Below are positions 1 through 9,466 of a stretch of 64,000 nucleotides of DNA, one piece after another. The translations under genes and the position numbers were made by a program. The stretch covers positions 101,379-165,378 of the forward strand of contig JADKHW010000003.1 of NCBI GenBank assembly GCA_016721565.1. The letters are read 5' to 3'. The notes beneath the pieces are model-generated. The model saw only the letters and a program-made list of their open reading frames with translations, did not search any database and was not told the origin of the DNA. Position 1 is the stretch's first letter, and every line of letters begins with the position of its first letter. The stretch is from a bacterium (lineage in GTDB: Bacteria > Electryoneota > RPQS01).

Positions 1-615
1 CGACTTGTGCAACGCGAGCGCGTGAAAATCACCGGGATTTAGCCAATTGGCAATTGCTCCGTCGTACGCAACGAGTTCCATGAATGCGTGTCGACCCATT
101 TTATCCGCAAGTTCTTCACTAACGGAACCGTTGCCAGTATTGAACTCGTTGATGAACTCGGCATATTGCCCGGTGTTGGTCAATACAACTACGTGCTTTC
201 GATTCTTGACCGCGGCACGCACCATCGAAGGCCCACCGACGTCGATATTCTCGTTGGTTTCTTCGTTAGACTTGCCTTGCGCGAGCGTTTGCGCGAAGGG
301 ATAGAAGTTCACGACAAGCAGATCAATCGGATCGAGACCGAGGCGCTTCATATCTTCCATATCCCCAACATGATCTCGGCGCGCCAACATGCCGCCATGA
401 ATGCGTGGGTGAAGAGTCTTGATACGGCCTTCCATGGCCTCAGGATGGCCCGTGAAATCGGCAACTTCGGTGACGGGGATGCCCGCATTAACGATAGCTT
501 TAGCTGTACCACCGGAAGCGACAAGTTCTACCTTGCTATCATGAAGGGCGCGGGCGAGATCGATAAGACCAGTTTTATCGCTGACAGAAAGCAGTGCGCG
601 GCGGATTTGAATCAT
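1..615 (-). CDS. purH: PurH, bifunctional AICAR formyltransferase / IMP cyclohydrolase (5' part, runs off window)
   Basis: Catalyses the last two steps of de novo IMP synthesis in the cytoplasm. Only the first 205 codons are present; the gene continues past base 1. The minus-strand frame opens MIQIRRALLSVSDKTG and contains the MGS-like IMP cyclohydrolase fold with SGGTAKAI, GHPEAMEGRIKTLHPRIHGG and NIDVGGPSMVRAAVKN, all diagnostic of PurH. The ATG is at 615-613, about ten bases after the end of purN, so the two consecutive purine genes are probably cotranscribed. The downstream AICAR transformylase domain lies outside the window. The identification is secure; only completeness is unknown. Confidence 0.93.
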   Translation of the reverse strand, partial: MIQIRRALLSVSDKTGLIDLARALHDSKVELVASGGTAKAIVNAGIPVTEVADFTGHPEAMEGRIKTLHPRIHGGMLARRDHVGDMEDMKRLGLDPIDLLVVNFYPFAQTLAQGKSNEETNENIDVGGPSMVRAAVKNRKHVVVLTNTGQYAEFINEFNTGNGSVSEELADKMGRHAFMELVAYDGAIANWLNPGDFHALALHKS

Positions 616-624
616 TGATGAGTT

Positions 625-1241
625 TTAGGGTAGCAGAGTTACTGTGCGGCCTTCTATAGTGTAGCGGCCTTTTGCAATAATGCGCAAGGCTCCAACATAA
701 AGGGATTTTTCAATATTTTGCACGCGTGCGGCCAGCGTGTCGGGCGTGTCGTCCGGCTTGACCATCACGGCTTGCTGCGCGATAATGGGACCATGATCAT
801 ACTCTTCATCGACGAAGTGCACAGTCGCACCGGTGATCTTGGAACCGTAGGCCAGCACCGCTTCATGAACATGATGTCCATACATACCTTTCCGCCAAAC
901 GCGGGTAGCAACGCCGGATGAATATTCACAATTCGATGACGATAGGCAGCGACGACTTGTGGCGGAACGAGTTCCATGTACCCGCAAAGAAAGATGAAGT
1001 CGCAGTTGTGCTCTTGCAGAACGGCAAGCAACGCTTCGCCGTGCTCGCTTGTATTCAAGTAGGCTTTGCGCGAAACTACCTCGGCAGTCACTCCGAGATT
1101 TCCGGCGCGTTCGAGAGCAAGTGCTTTGCGATTGGAACACACCAAAAGTGCGGGATCCGCAGGCAGGTTTTCCAATCGAATAGATTCAACAAGATGTTGA
1201 AACGTTGAGCCGTTGCCGGAGGCAAAGAATGCTACACGCAT
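625..1241 (-). CDS. purN: PurN, phosphoribosylglycinamide formyltransferase (apparent frameshift)
   Basis: Transfers a formyl group from 10-formyl-THF to GAR, the third step of purine synthesis. The first frame (1241 to about 888) gives MRVAFFASGNGST and NIHPALLPAFGGK. The family sequence then resumes in another frame as GMYGHHVHEAVLAYGSKITG, DEEYDHGPIIAQ and a normal C-terminus ending at 625. The expected catalytic Asn, His and Asp motifs are therefore all present but split over two frames. One extra G in the GG at 887-888 (reading GGA AAG GGT ATG) restores a single product of about 205 residues, the usual size. This is more likely a sequencing error than a true pseudogene. It is followed directly by purH. 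Confidence 0.85.
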
Positions 1242-1244
1242 GCT

Positions 1245-2186
1245 TCAGATATCAGAATCAAACGGTGAAATTGCGTACGAAAGGGCAAACTGATCGCGGG
1301 CGATGCTTAGGCGCATGGGCGAACCAACAGGGAGCGTCATGCGTGTAGCACCATGACCGTAGGGGAAACCAGTGATGATTGGATAGCTTGTACCATGCGT
1401 GGCATCGAGCAGGCTCTGTTTGAGTAATTCGTTGTTGCCCTGCGCCTCATCCCCGCTCCATCCAAAATCGCCGACAACAAGCGCCGCAAGATTTTGTAGG
1501 ATACCGGCGTTGCGTAAGTGGAAGAGCAAACGATCGACTCGATAGGGCGGCTCGGCAATGTCTTCAATCACGAGAATCACTCCACGCAAATCCGGCATCC
1601 ACGGTGTACCCAAGAGTGTGGTTATCATTGTGAGATTGCCGGGCATGAGTGGAGCAATAATCTCACGCGCACCGGAACGCAACAGCTGAAGGTCTGAATT
1701 GGGAAAACTGTTCAACCAATTGTCCGGAGATGTACCTGCGAGAATCTGTAATGCGAATTCGCGCGTCTCTTGAGTCAATTGGTCATCAAACTCAATTGCG
1801 AGCGGACCACTGAACGAGGTCACACGATGCTTGCCCCAGAGCGCCCATTGCAAAGCCGTCAGGTCAGAGAAGCCGAGAAACGGTTTGTCCGAACTTGCAA
1901 TCAGTTCAAGATTCAGGGTTGACAACAGTCTTGACGTACCCACTCCTCCGCGAGCACACCAAACGGTATCCACTTCGGGGTCATTGAACAGCGATTCTAA
2001 TTCCTCTTTGCGAATTTCATCCGTTGCAGAAAGAAATCCGTGTTTACCATAAACACTTGGCGTCAATTTGAGTTTGAAACCAAGCGAGCTGATGCGCGCA
2101 ATAGCGCGCTCAAGGACGTCCACCCGAACGGCGCCTGCAGGGGCACAGATTCCAATTGTAGCATCGGGCGAGATCGGTTTCAGCAC
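1245..2186 (-). CDS. LD-carboxypeptidase (peptidase family S66, LdcA-like)
   Basis: A 313-residue serine peptidase of the MccF/LdcA family. Such enzymes remove the terminal D-alanine from murein tetrapeptides during peptidoglycan recycling, or cleave related amide-linked peptides. The Ser-Glu-His triad can be read: Ser about 107 in GFSDLTAL, Glu about 208 in VILVIEDIAEPPYRVDR, His about 278 in GFPYGHG. The N-terminal ICAPAGAV and the CARGGVGTSRLL stretch fit the substrate-pocket loops. There is no signal peptide, so it is cytoplasmic. It lies three bases upstream of purN and four after the GWxTD gene, inside the long minus-strand operon. LdcA and MccF-type immunity proteins cannot be separated from sequence alone; the housekeeping context favours murein recycling. 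Confidence 0.85.
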   Translation of the reverse strand: MLKPISPDATIGICAPAGAVRVDVLERAIARISSLGFKLKLTPSVYGKHGFLSATDEIRKEELESLFNDPEVDTVWCARGGVGTSRLLSTLNLELIASSDKPFLGFSDLTALQWALWGKHRVTSFSGPLAIEFDDQLTQETREFALQILAGTSPDNWLNSFPNSDLQLLRSGAREIIAPLMPGNLTMITTLLGTPWMPDLRGVILVIEDIAEPPYRVDRLLFHLRNAGILQNLAALVVGDFGWSGDEAQGNNELLKQSLLDATHGTSYPIITGFPYGHGATRMTLPVGSPMRLSIARDQFALSYAISPFDSDI

Positions 2187-2190
2187 AACG

Positions 2191-3432
2191 TTAGTAGCCC
2201 CACTGCGGCCCGGCTAAAGTATAATCACCGAAGCCCGTGTAATCTACGAAGACAAAGCGGCGGTTCAGGTTGTGATAGTACCAGATCTCATAGGGGCGCG
2301 AACCTGATTCAAAGGGATGACGCTCGATATCAGTCGGCTCTCCATACATTATGTAAATGCGGCCGCGATCCGTTTCCCATCCGGGGCGATGCGTCGAATA
2401 CTTTTCATCGGAGTATTGCACTCGGAAATAATACTCTTCCATCAATTCGTTCCGCTGTGTCTCTGGGGAGGGATCGCGTTTCTTCCAAAACTCGCGAAAA
2501 AGTTGCGCACGAGCGGTTACTGCGGGCCCGCGCAAACGACGATTTTCTTCGGCGGTCGCAATGTACTTCACTTGTCGAATTGCTTGTCCAAGATCAGAAA
2601 TCGAGGCGGGGACACCGGGGATATTCACCATGAAGGTCACGTCTCGTGCCTCGCGACGGCCAAATCCTATCGCTTCAAATGTAACCTTGTACTCTTGAAC
2701 AGGCAAGTTTTTCATCACGACTGAGTATTCGAGATGTTGTACAGTACCTGTCGGGAATATCTTCTCGGATTGCGTCACAACGGGCTTCTTGTCCTCGCCG
2801 GAAACGGTCCACGAAATCAACAAAGTGTCCTTCGCGACTGAAACCAAGTCGATGGCGACGAGAGCAGGTTCTTCACGGTTCGAGAAATTCTCGATGACAC
2901 GCGGAGTGTTCGGCTCGTTCAGCAAGGAGTCACGATCGAGCCAGTAAAGATCAGACACCGACAATAAAGAATCCATCAAGGCAGCGGATGCCTCTCCGCT
3001 CCAACGCGACTTACGTTTCGTCTCGCGATCCGTGATGACCACTGAGACTTTGAAATCGCCCGGCTTAACGTAAAATTCTTCAGTGCGGACAGCGTTCAGC
3101 ATGCGGCTGTTTGTCTCTTTGAACTCCTTGGTCAGAACCTCAATATCCACGCTGCGTTCGGCAGCAAGCTTGCCTTCGTTGTCTATCAATGTAAACGCTG
3201 CTTCAATACGCGCTGCAAATCCGTCTTGTTGGCCGCGAACGAAAGTCAAGTTGTCATAAGGAACGGACAGAGCGACGAAGATAAGTGCGCTATCCGCTTT
3301 GCTCGACAAGCGCTGACCGCTGCGGCAACGAAAACCGCGAGACTCTGGCGTGTCATCGCGCGGGCGTTGTGCGGCGGCAATTGAGACTAACAGAGTTAGT
3401 GCGACAAGACAGGCAGTGCAAAGCTTCCGCAT
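2191..3432 (-). CDS. GWxTD domain-containing exported protein
   Basis: A 413-residue protein with a cleavable-type signal peptide (MRKLCTACLVALTLLVSIAAAQ). The last 80 residues contain the GWxTD domain hallmark RPGWETDRGRIYIMYGEP, followed by YEIWYYHNLNRRFVFVD. The function of this domain is not established. It is typical of FCB-group genomes and usually sits in periplasmic or surface proteins with beta-sandwich N-terminal parts, as here. The start is supported by CGGAG six bases before the ATG. The gene overlaps the end of rimO by 37 bases. The segment at residues 23-45 (many Arg, Cys and Ser) looks unlike the family and could hide compensating indels, which I cannot prove. Confidence 0.8.
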   Translation of the reverse strand: MRKLCTACLVALTLLVSIAAAQRPRDDTPESRGFRCRSGQRLSSKADSALIFVALSVPYDNLTFVRGQQDGFAARIEAAFTLIDNEGKLAAERSVDIEVLTKEFKETNSRMLNAVRTEEFYVKPGDFKVSVVITDRETKRKSRWSGEASAALMDSLLSVSDLYWLDRDSLLNEPNTPRVIENFSNREEPALVAIDLVSVAKDTLLISWTVSGEDKKPVVTQSEKIFPTGTVQHLEYSVVMKNLPVQEYKVTFEAIGFGRREARDVTFMVNIPGVPASISDLGQAIRQVKYIATAEENRRLRGPAVTARAQLFREFWKKRDPSPETQRNELMEEYYFRVQYSDEKYSTHRPGWETDRGRIYIMYGEPTDIERHPFESGSRPYEIWYYHNLNRRFVFVDYTGFGDYTLAGPQWGY

Positions 3433-4775
3433 GAATCACTCCGTTGCAGATTATCCGAATGAACGGGAACAGCGTCCAATTGATATGCCGCGGCTCCAGT
3501 AACTTTCACAAGGTGCATGATACCCGGAGACAATGTGCCGCGCACGCGCACGAGGGCATCAATATCAGGAGCGTCCCACGCGCTTCTGCCCCATGATGCG
3601 TCACGCACATTACGCTCGATCAATACGGGAATTGTCGCATCAATCAGCGTTTTATGGCGGCTCAGGCAAATTTGTTTTTGCAATTTCATCAACCGATCCA
3701 AGCGGTCGAGAGCCACACCCTCTTCGACACGACCGGGCAGATCGGCTCCTGCTGTACCGACTTGCGGTGAGTAGGTGAATACTCCTGCTCGCTCGAACTG
3801 AACCTCTTCCATGAAGCGGTAGAGTTCTTCAAAATCCTGATCCGTTTCGCCGGGAAAGCCTACCAGAACAGTTGTGCGCACGCACACATTATCGCGGCCG
3901 TCACGAAAGGCATCAATGGACTCCTTCATTTTCGCGGCGGTGGTTTTGCGATTCATGAGTTTCAGCATGCGGTCGGAAGCGTGTTCAATGGGAAAATCGA
4001 GATACGGAGCAAGCTTGGGAACGCGCGCGAGTTCGGTCATAAATTTCGGAGGAGCAGACGGCGGATGAGCATAAAGAATGCGAATCCACTCGATGCCATC
4101 AATCTCGGAGAGTTGATTGCATAACTCCACAAGCATACGCTTACGGTAGATATCTACGCCGTAGCTGGTGCTCTCTTGCGCAATAATCAAAATCTCTTTG
4201 ACGCCTGTGCGTGCGAGCAGATTGGCCTCTTGCACAAGCTTTTCTATGGGTTCGCTGCGATACAATCCGCGCATCTGCGGAATTGCGCAGAACGCACAGG
4301 CGTGCGAACAGCCGTCGGAAATACGCAAATACGCAGAACCGGGACCGGCTTTGCCGCTGTACATCGTGACATTCGGAGACTCCATAACGCTGAGCGGATT
4401 TGCACCTAAAGCAGAGAGCATGCTTGACCACTCGCCAATGCCGAAGATGCCGTCCAGTTCAGGAAGCTCCGCTCGAATCTCGGGGCCGTCACGCTGTGTA
4501 AGGCAACCCATTGCATAGACACGGCGTCCGTGCTTGGCCTGCTTCCAGCGCACGGCTTCCAACATGACCTGAATAGACTCCACTTTTGCGTCGTCAATGA
4601 AGCCGCATGTGTTCACCACAACGACGTCAGCTTGCGATTCGCGTGCTACGCACTCGAAGCCGCCTTGCTTCAATAGGCCCGCAAGCGTGTCGCTGTCAAC
4701 GGCATTTTTTGCACAGCCAAGAGTTTGAATCATGACGCGCGGAGGGCGCAGGTCGGCGGCGCAGTGTCGTTTCAT
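3396..4775 (-). CDS. rimO: RimO, ribosomal protein S12 methylthiotransferase
   Basis: A radical-SAM methylthiotransferase that modifies an aspartate of ribosomal protein S12. It has an N-terminal UPF0004 domain (MIQTLGCAKNAVDSD, VNTCGFIDDAKVESI, YAMGCLTQR, supplying three cluster cysteines), the radical SAM motif SDGCSHACAFC near residue 155, and a C-terminal TRAM-like part (LSPGIMHLVKVTGAAAYQLDA). I chose the ATG at 4775 because it overlaps the dnaE stop as ATGA and has GTGGAG upstream; a GTG 12 bases earlier is less likely. The tail after YQLDAVP is unusual. One extra C in CCC would end the protein at RSFG just before the next ribosome-binding site, so the C-terminus may be frameshifted. 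Confidence 0.92.
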   Translation of the reverse strand: MKRHCAADLRPPRVMIQTLGCAKNAVDSDTLAGLLKQGGFECVARESQADVVVVNTCGFIDDAKVESIQVMLEAVRWKQAKHGRRVYAMGCLTQRDGPEIRAELPELDGIFGIGEWSSMLSALGANPLSVMESPNVTMYSGKAGPGSAYLRISDGCSHACAFCAIPQMRGLYRSEPIEKLVQEANLLARTGVKEILIIAQESTSYGVDIYRKRMLVELCNQLSEIDGIEWIRILYAHPPSAPPKFMTELARVPKLAPYLDFPIEHASDRMLKLMNRKTTAAKMKESIDAFRDGRDNVCVRTTVLVGFPGETDQDFEELYRFMEEVQFERAGVFTYSPQVGTAGADLPGRVEEGVALDRLDRLMKLQKQICLSRHKTLIDATIPVLIERNVRDASWGRSAWDAPDIDALVRVRGTLSPGIMHLVKVTGAAAYQLDAVPVHSDNLQRSDSCGSFALPVLSH

Positions 4776-7700
4776 TGCCACAGGCACTCCACGTTCTTCT
4801 CGCCAAGCATTCTGCGAACTTGCGTGAGTACATCAAGCGACGTTTTCAAACGATAGCGGCGCGAACGTATGAATCTATCCTGACCGTTTTGCTCGACTCG
4901 GAAGAGAATCTCAACGTCACCATTGTGGTGCGCGAAAAGGTCTTCGAGCGCATTCAATGTGCGCTCCAAGTTCGGCTGTGGCGCAAGATGAATCAAAAGC
5001 TTGCGTGCAAAACGGGCTTTAGCTTCTTCAATCGTGTAAATCTCTTCGGCGATAAACTTAGGTTCTTCCTCTTCACGACGCGTCACGCGGGCAACGATGA
5101 CAAGCTTGGCATCCTTTTGCAGAGAACGTGCATAGTTTTCGAGAACGTCTGCAAACACCAAAATTTCGGATGAACCCGTATAGTCCTCAAATGTAACAGT
5201 CGCCATCGGCTTGCCTTTGCGGGTAAGCTGACGGCGCACGTCGGTGACCACACCACCGATGCGAACACTATCCTGGTCAATCAGTTCAGAGGTGTCCCCG
5301 AGCGATACCGTAGTTATACTCTCGATCACTTCTCGCTCTTGATCGAGCGGATGACCAGAGGCATAGAATCCCAAAAGATCTTTCTCTTTGGAAATCTTCT
5401 CTTCGAATACTTGGTCAATTACTTCCGGAAGTTTCGGCTCCATTGAAGACGATCCTGACGCTTCACCGAATAGAGAAGATTGGCCGAAGTCGCGTTCGCG
5501 CTCTTTTTCAAGCGAGAAAGAAAGAAAGGCTTCGATAGAAGCAAAAAATTGGCCGCGATTACCGGGCAAGCTATCGAGTGCGCCGGCACCGATCAAGCTT
5601 TCTATAACTTTGCGGCTAACGACGCGTGAATCGACTCTGGCGGCCATGTCGAAGAAGCTTGTGAACGGTCCGTCTTTTTCGCGGGCGGCAATTATTGCTT
5701 CAACAGGAGCTTGGCCGATGTTCTTGATATTTTCAAGGCCGCAACGTACCGCGCCTTCGGTGACCGAAAAGTTGCGCTCGGATTTGTTTACATCGGGCGG
5801 CAGAACAGACACGTTGTTTCGGCGAGCATCGTTGATGATCTTCGGCATTTGTTTCGTATCACCATGATATGAAGCGATGTCGGAAGCCATGAACTCGGCA
5901 GGATAGTTCGCTTTCAGAAACGCAGTCTGATACGCAAGCACGGCATAACAGGCGGCATGAGCTTTCACAAATCCGTACTCGGAGAATTTACGGACGAGTT
6001 CGTAGATTTCTTCGGCGAGCTTTTTGTTCAGTCCGCTGTGCTTCAAACAACCTTCAATGAACTCGGCATGGACTTTCTCCATCTCCTCTTTCTTCTTCTT
6101 GCCCATTGCCTTGCGCAAGATGTCGGCGCGCCCGAGCGTGAAACCCGCGATATCGCGCGCTATTCGCAGAACTTGCTCCTGATAGACGATGACGCCGTAA
6201 GTTTGCTTAAGGATAGGCTCGAGATTGGGATGAAGATAGGCAACCTGCGTGCGGCCATGCTTACGGTCGATGAAGTCGCCGATCATGTTCATCGGGCCGG
6301 GTCGATAGAGCGCAACCATCGCAACGATATCGTCGATGCAGTTTGGTTTTAACTTCGTTAACCACTCGCGCATACCGCCGGATTCAAGCTGAAAAACTCC
6401 GGTTGTGTCGCCGCGGCCCAGCAGGTCATAGGTTTTTTCATCAAACGATTCGTGCACGGAATTGAGATCTAACTCCACACCGCGCTTAGCGAGCATGTTC
6501 ATGCACAAATCTATGACATTCAGTGTACGCAAGCCTAAGAAATCCATCTTCAACAGGCCGATCTTGTCCACGATGTTCATATCGAACTGCGTGGTAATCG
6601 AACCGTCAGATTGACGGTACAGCGGAACGTAATCGGTCAAAGGCCCCGGAGTAATAACTACGCCTGCCGCATGTGTTGAAGCATGACGGCAAAGACCTTC
6701 AAGCGCGCCACCGACCGACCAAACTTTGCGAAAGTCCTCGCGATCCTTCAGCAACTCCACTAACTCGGGATTGCCGTCCGTGGCTGTGGCAAGGCTGGAC
6801 GTTGGCCCATCGGGGATTTTCTTCGCAAGCTTATCCATGTCAGCGTAGCTCATCCCCAACACGCGACCGACATCGCGGACAACAGCACGGGCTTTCAAGC
6901 GACCAAAGGTGAGAATCTGCGCAACGGACTCCGCGCCGTACTTTTCGCGCACGTACTCAATGACGCGCGCGCGTCCCTCATCGTGAAAATCGATGTCAAT
7001 ATCAGGCATCGAAATACGCTCTGGGTTCAGGAAGCGCTCAAAATATAGGTCAAAACGGATCGGGTCGAGACTCGTGATGCCCAAAGCATAACAAACGAGC
7101 GAACCTGCTGCTGAACCACGTCCGGGACCAACCGGCACGTTTATTGAACGTGCGTAACGCACGAAGTCGGAGACGATCAAGAAGTAACCGGAGAATCCCA
7201 TCTGATCGATCACTCGCAACTCATAGTTCAAACGCTCTTCAAGCTCTGGCGTGATGGCGGGATATCGACGCGTCATGCCCACACGAGCGAGTTTTGTCAG
7301 ATAGCCAGTTTCGTTTTCTTCGCCATCGGGCAAGGGGAAACGCGGCAAGTGGCGCGTCGAGAAATCCAGCTTGATGTTGCACTTCTCGGCAACTTCACGC
7401 GTGTTCAAAAGAGCTTCGGGAACGTCGCTGAAGAGTGCAGCCATTTCTTCAGGAGTTTTGAGGTAGAACTCCTGTGTGTCGAACTTCATGCGCTCGATGT
7501 CAGATACGTTTTTACCTGTGCCGATGCAGAGCAGACAGTCATGCGCTTCAGCATGAGTGCGATTCAGATAGTGTGTGTCGTTCGTGCAGATGATCTTCGA
7601 ACCAAGCTTACCTGCCAGTTTGATGAGCTGCTTGTTAAGATTTACTTCGTCGGCGAGATCGTGGCGCTGAATTTCAACATAGAAATCGTCGCCGAAAAGT

Positions 7701-8206
7701 TCTTTGTACCACATCGCCTTTTCCCACGCACCGGACTCATCACCGGACATGAAGAGCGAAGGAATATCCGAAGACATACAGCCGGATGTGGCAATCAGGC
7801 CTTTGCAGTGTTTCTCAAGCAGACCGGAGTCGATGCGCGGTTTGTAGTAGAAGCCTTCGGTATAACCGATGGACGAGAGCTTGACGAGGTTCTTGTAACC
7901 GATTTCGTCTTTGGCAAGCAGGAGCAAGTGGTTGGCGTATTCGTCGCCGTTACGCTTGCGTTGTCCGCCGGATTTGTCGAAACGATCCTTGCAGATGTAC
8001 ACTTCACAACCGATGATTGGCTGAACGCCTTGTGCCTTGCAGATGGAATAGAAATCCACCGCGCCGTGTAGCGCACCGTGATCGGTCAATGCAATCGCGG
8101 GCATGCCTAGCTCGACTGTCCGCTTAACAAGATCAGTAACCTTGCATGCGCCGTCGAGCAGACTATACTCTGAGTGGTTGTGAAGATGTACGAAATCCGA
8201 ACTCAT
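4772..8206 (-). CDS. dnaE: DnaE, DNA polymerase III alpha subunit
   Basis: The replicative polymerase catalytic subunit, 1144 residues. It carries the N-terminal PHP domain (HLHNHSEYSLLDGA, LTDHGAL), the polymerase catalytic aspartates in PDIDIDFHDEGR at about 401, PVGPGRGSAAGSLVCYALG before it, GVIVYQEQV, the FVKAHAACYAVLAYQTA helix-hairpin region, and a C-terminal OB fold (SVRIGGVVTDVRRQ, VTFEDYTGSSEI). Length and domain order match the bacterial DnaE1 type. The start ATG overlaps the murA stop by four bases (ATGA at 8203-8206) and the stop overlaps rimO, so translation is probably coupled. It acts in the replisome with the beta clamp. Confidence 0.97.
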   Translation of the reverse strand: MSSDFVHLHNHSEYSLLDGACKVTDLVKRTVELGMPAIALTDHGALHGAVDFYSICKAQGVQPIIGCEVYICKDRFDKSGGQRKRNGDEYANHLLLLAKDEIGYKNLVKLSSIGYTEGFYYKPRIDSGLLEKHCKGLIATSGCMSSDIPSLFMSGDESGAWEKAMWYKELFGDDFYVEIQRHDLADEVNLNKQLIKLAGKLGSKIICTNDTHYLNRTHAEAHDCLLCIGTGKNVSDIERMKFDTQEFYLKTPEEMAALFSDVPEALLNTREVAEKCNIKLDFSTRHLPRFPLPDGEENETGYLTKLARVGMTRRYPAITPELEERLNYELRVIDQMGFSGYFLIVSDFVRYARSINVPVGPGRGSAAGSLVCYALGITSLDPIRFDLYFERFLNPERISMPDIDIDFHDEGRARVIEYVREKYGAESVAQILTFGRLKARAVVRDVGRVLGMSYADMDKLAKKIPDGPTSSLATATDGNPELVELLKDREDFRKVWSVGGALEGLCRHASTHAAGVVITPGPLTDYVPLYRQSDGSITTQFDMNIVDKIGLLKMDFLGLRTLNVIDLCMNMLAKRGVELDLNSVHESFDEKTYDLLGRGDTTGVFQLESGGMREWLTKLKPNCIDDIVAMVALYRPGPMNMIGDFIDRKHGRTQVAYLHPNLEPILKQTYGVIVYQEQVLRIARDIAGFTLGRADILRKAMGKKKKEEMEKVHAEFIEGCLKHSGLNKKLAEEIYELVRKFSEYGFVKAHAACYAVLAYQTAFLKANYPAEFMASDIASYHGDTKQMPKIINDARRNNVSVLPPDVNKSERNFSVTEGAVRCGLENIKNIGQAPVEAIIAAREKDGPFTSFFDMAARVDSRVVSRKVIESLIGAGALDSLPGNRGQFFASIEAFLSFSLEKERERDFGQSSLFGEASGSSSMEPKLPEVIDQVFEEKISKEKDLLGFYASGHPLDQEREVIESITTVSLGDTSELIDQDSVRIGGVVTDVRRQLTRKGKPMATVTFEDYTGSSEILVFADVLENYARSLQKDAKLVIVARVTRREEEEPKFIAEEIYTIEEAKARFARKLLIHLAPQPNLERTLNALEDLFAHHNGDVEILFRVEQNGQDRFIRSRRYRLKTSLDVLTQVRRMLGEKNVECLWQ

Positions 8207-9465
8207 AGATCACCTTCGGCCCGGCGAATGTCCGCGCCGACCCGAGAAAGCTTCTCCTCAAGTTTCTCATAACCACGATCCAAATGATAGACTCGCTTGA
8301 CTTCCGTTTCACCTTCGGCTGCAAGGCCCGCCAAGACCAAACAAACCGATGCACGCAAGTCAGTGGACATTACAGGTGCGCCAGTTAATTTTGGCACGCC
8401 TGTCACCACGGCTATGTTGTTGTCCATGTGAATCTGCGCACCGAGACGGAACAGTTCAGCAACGTGCGTGAAGCGGTCGGCGTAGATTGTGTCTGTGATG
8501 TGCGAGACGCCGTCGGCAATTGTCGCAAGGGCCATAAATGGCGCCTGTAAATCAGTCGGGAAATTCGGATAAACGTCGGTGGTTACGTCAATGGGTCTCA
8601 GCTTGCCATGTGAATGTTCAACTGATATCCAATCGGCGCCGACGCTCACAGTCAACCCAGCTTGGCGAGCTTTCTCGATAACAGCGGTGAGCTGCTGTGG
8701 ATCGGCGTGTGTGAGCTTGACTTTTCCTTTGGTCATACCGACAGCGCACATGAAGGAACCTGTCTCAATGCGGTCAGGAGACATCACCGCATCAGCGGGC
8801 TGAAGCTCTGCGACACCTTGAATGGTCAGATCGCGTCCACCGATACCTGAAATGCGCGCGCCCATCTTGTTCAAGAACAGAGCAAGCGAGGTGACTTCAG
8901 GTTCAAGTGCAACATTTTTCAAAACGGTTGTACCTTCTGCTCGGACGGCAGCCATCAAGACATTGGCCGATGCTCCGACGCTGGAGATACCAAACTCAAA
9001 CGTAGCTCCTTTTAGAGGCAAGGCTGACGCAACAACGTAACCTTGGTCAAGTGTAAGCGTCGCCCCCAGCGCTTCCATACCCTTCAAATGCAAGTCAACC
9101 GGGCGCGGTCCCCATGCGCAGCCTCCGGGCAATGACACACGCGCTTCGCCGTGTCTTCCGAGCAGCGCACCAAGCACATAGAAGCTTGCGCGCATGGTCT
9201 TGACAAGATCATACGGCGCTTCAATATGCGATGCATGACTGGTGTCAATCAGCAGTTCATGTCCAGACTCGTCAATTTTCGCTCCAAGAATACGCAACAA
9301 ATTCGACATGGTGCGGACGTCTTTGAGCTGCGGAACGTTTGTGAAGCGATAGAAACCGGGGGCAAGGAGCGTGGCTGCAAGTAACGGCAACGTCGCATTT
9401 TTCGATCCCGAAATGGGTATCTCTCCTTCGAGCGGTCGTCCGCCGCGGAGAATTAGGCTATCCAA
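8203..9465 (-). CDS. murA: MurA, UDP-GlcNAc 1-carboxyvinyltransferase
   Basis: Catalyses the first committed step of peptidoglycan synthesis, enolpyruvyl transfer from PEP to UDP-GlcNAc. The 420-residue protein shows the EPSP-synthase-like fold with SGSKNATLPLLAATLL at the N-terminus, the catalytic Cys at about 116 in LPGGCAWGPRPVDLH, and TDVYPNFPTDLQAPFMA containing the conserved catalytic Asp loop. The Cys implies sensitivity to fosfomycin, which modifies that residue in the family. It lies one base after recN and overlaps dnaE by four bases, tying cell-wall and replication genes into one transcript. Confidence 0.96.
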   Translation of the reverse strand: MDSLILRGGRPLEGEIPISGSKNATLPLLAATLLAPGFYRFTNVPQLKDVRTMSNLLRILGAKIDESGHELLIDTSHASHIEAPYDLVKTMRASFYVLGALLGRHGEARVSLPGGCAWGPRPVDLHLKGMEALGATLTLDQGYVVASALPLKGATFEFGISSVGASANVLMAAVRAEGTTVLKNVALEPEVTSLALFLNKMGARISGIGGRDLTIQGVAELQPADAVMSPDRIETGSFMCAVGMTKGKVKLTHADPQQLTAVIEKARQAGLTVSVGADWISVEHSHGKLRPIDVTTDVYPNFPTDLQAPFMALATIADGVSHITDTIYADRFTHVAELFRLGAQIHMDNNIAVVTGVPKLTGAPVMSTDLRASVCLVLAGLAAEGETEVKRVYHLDRGYEKLEEKLSRVGADIRRAEGDL

Positions 9466-9466
9466 A

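Noticed and set aside
88..618. Plus-strand open frame of 176 codons at the left edge
   Set aside because: It is the complement of purH; the minus frame has full family motifs and the plus frame has none.
7349..8071. Plus-strand open frame of 240 codons
   Set aside because: Lies entirely opposite the PHP domain of dnaE, with no recognisable protein features.
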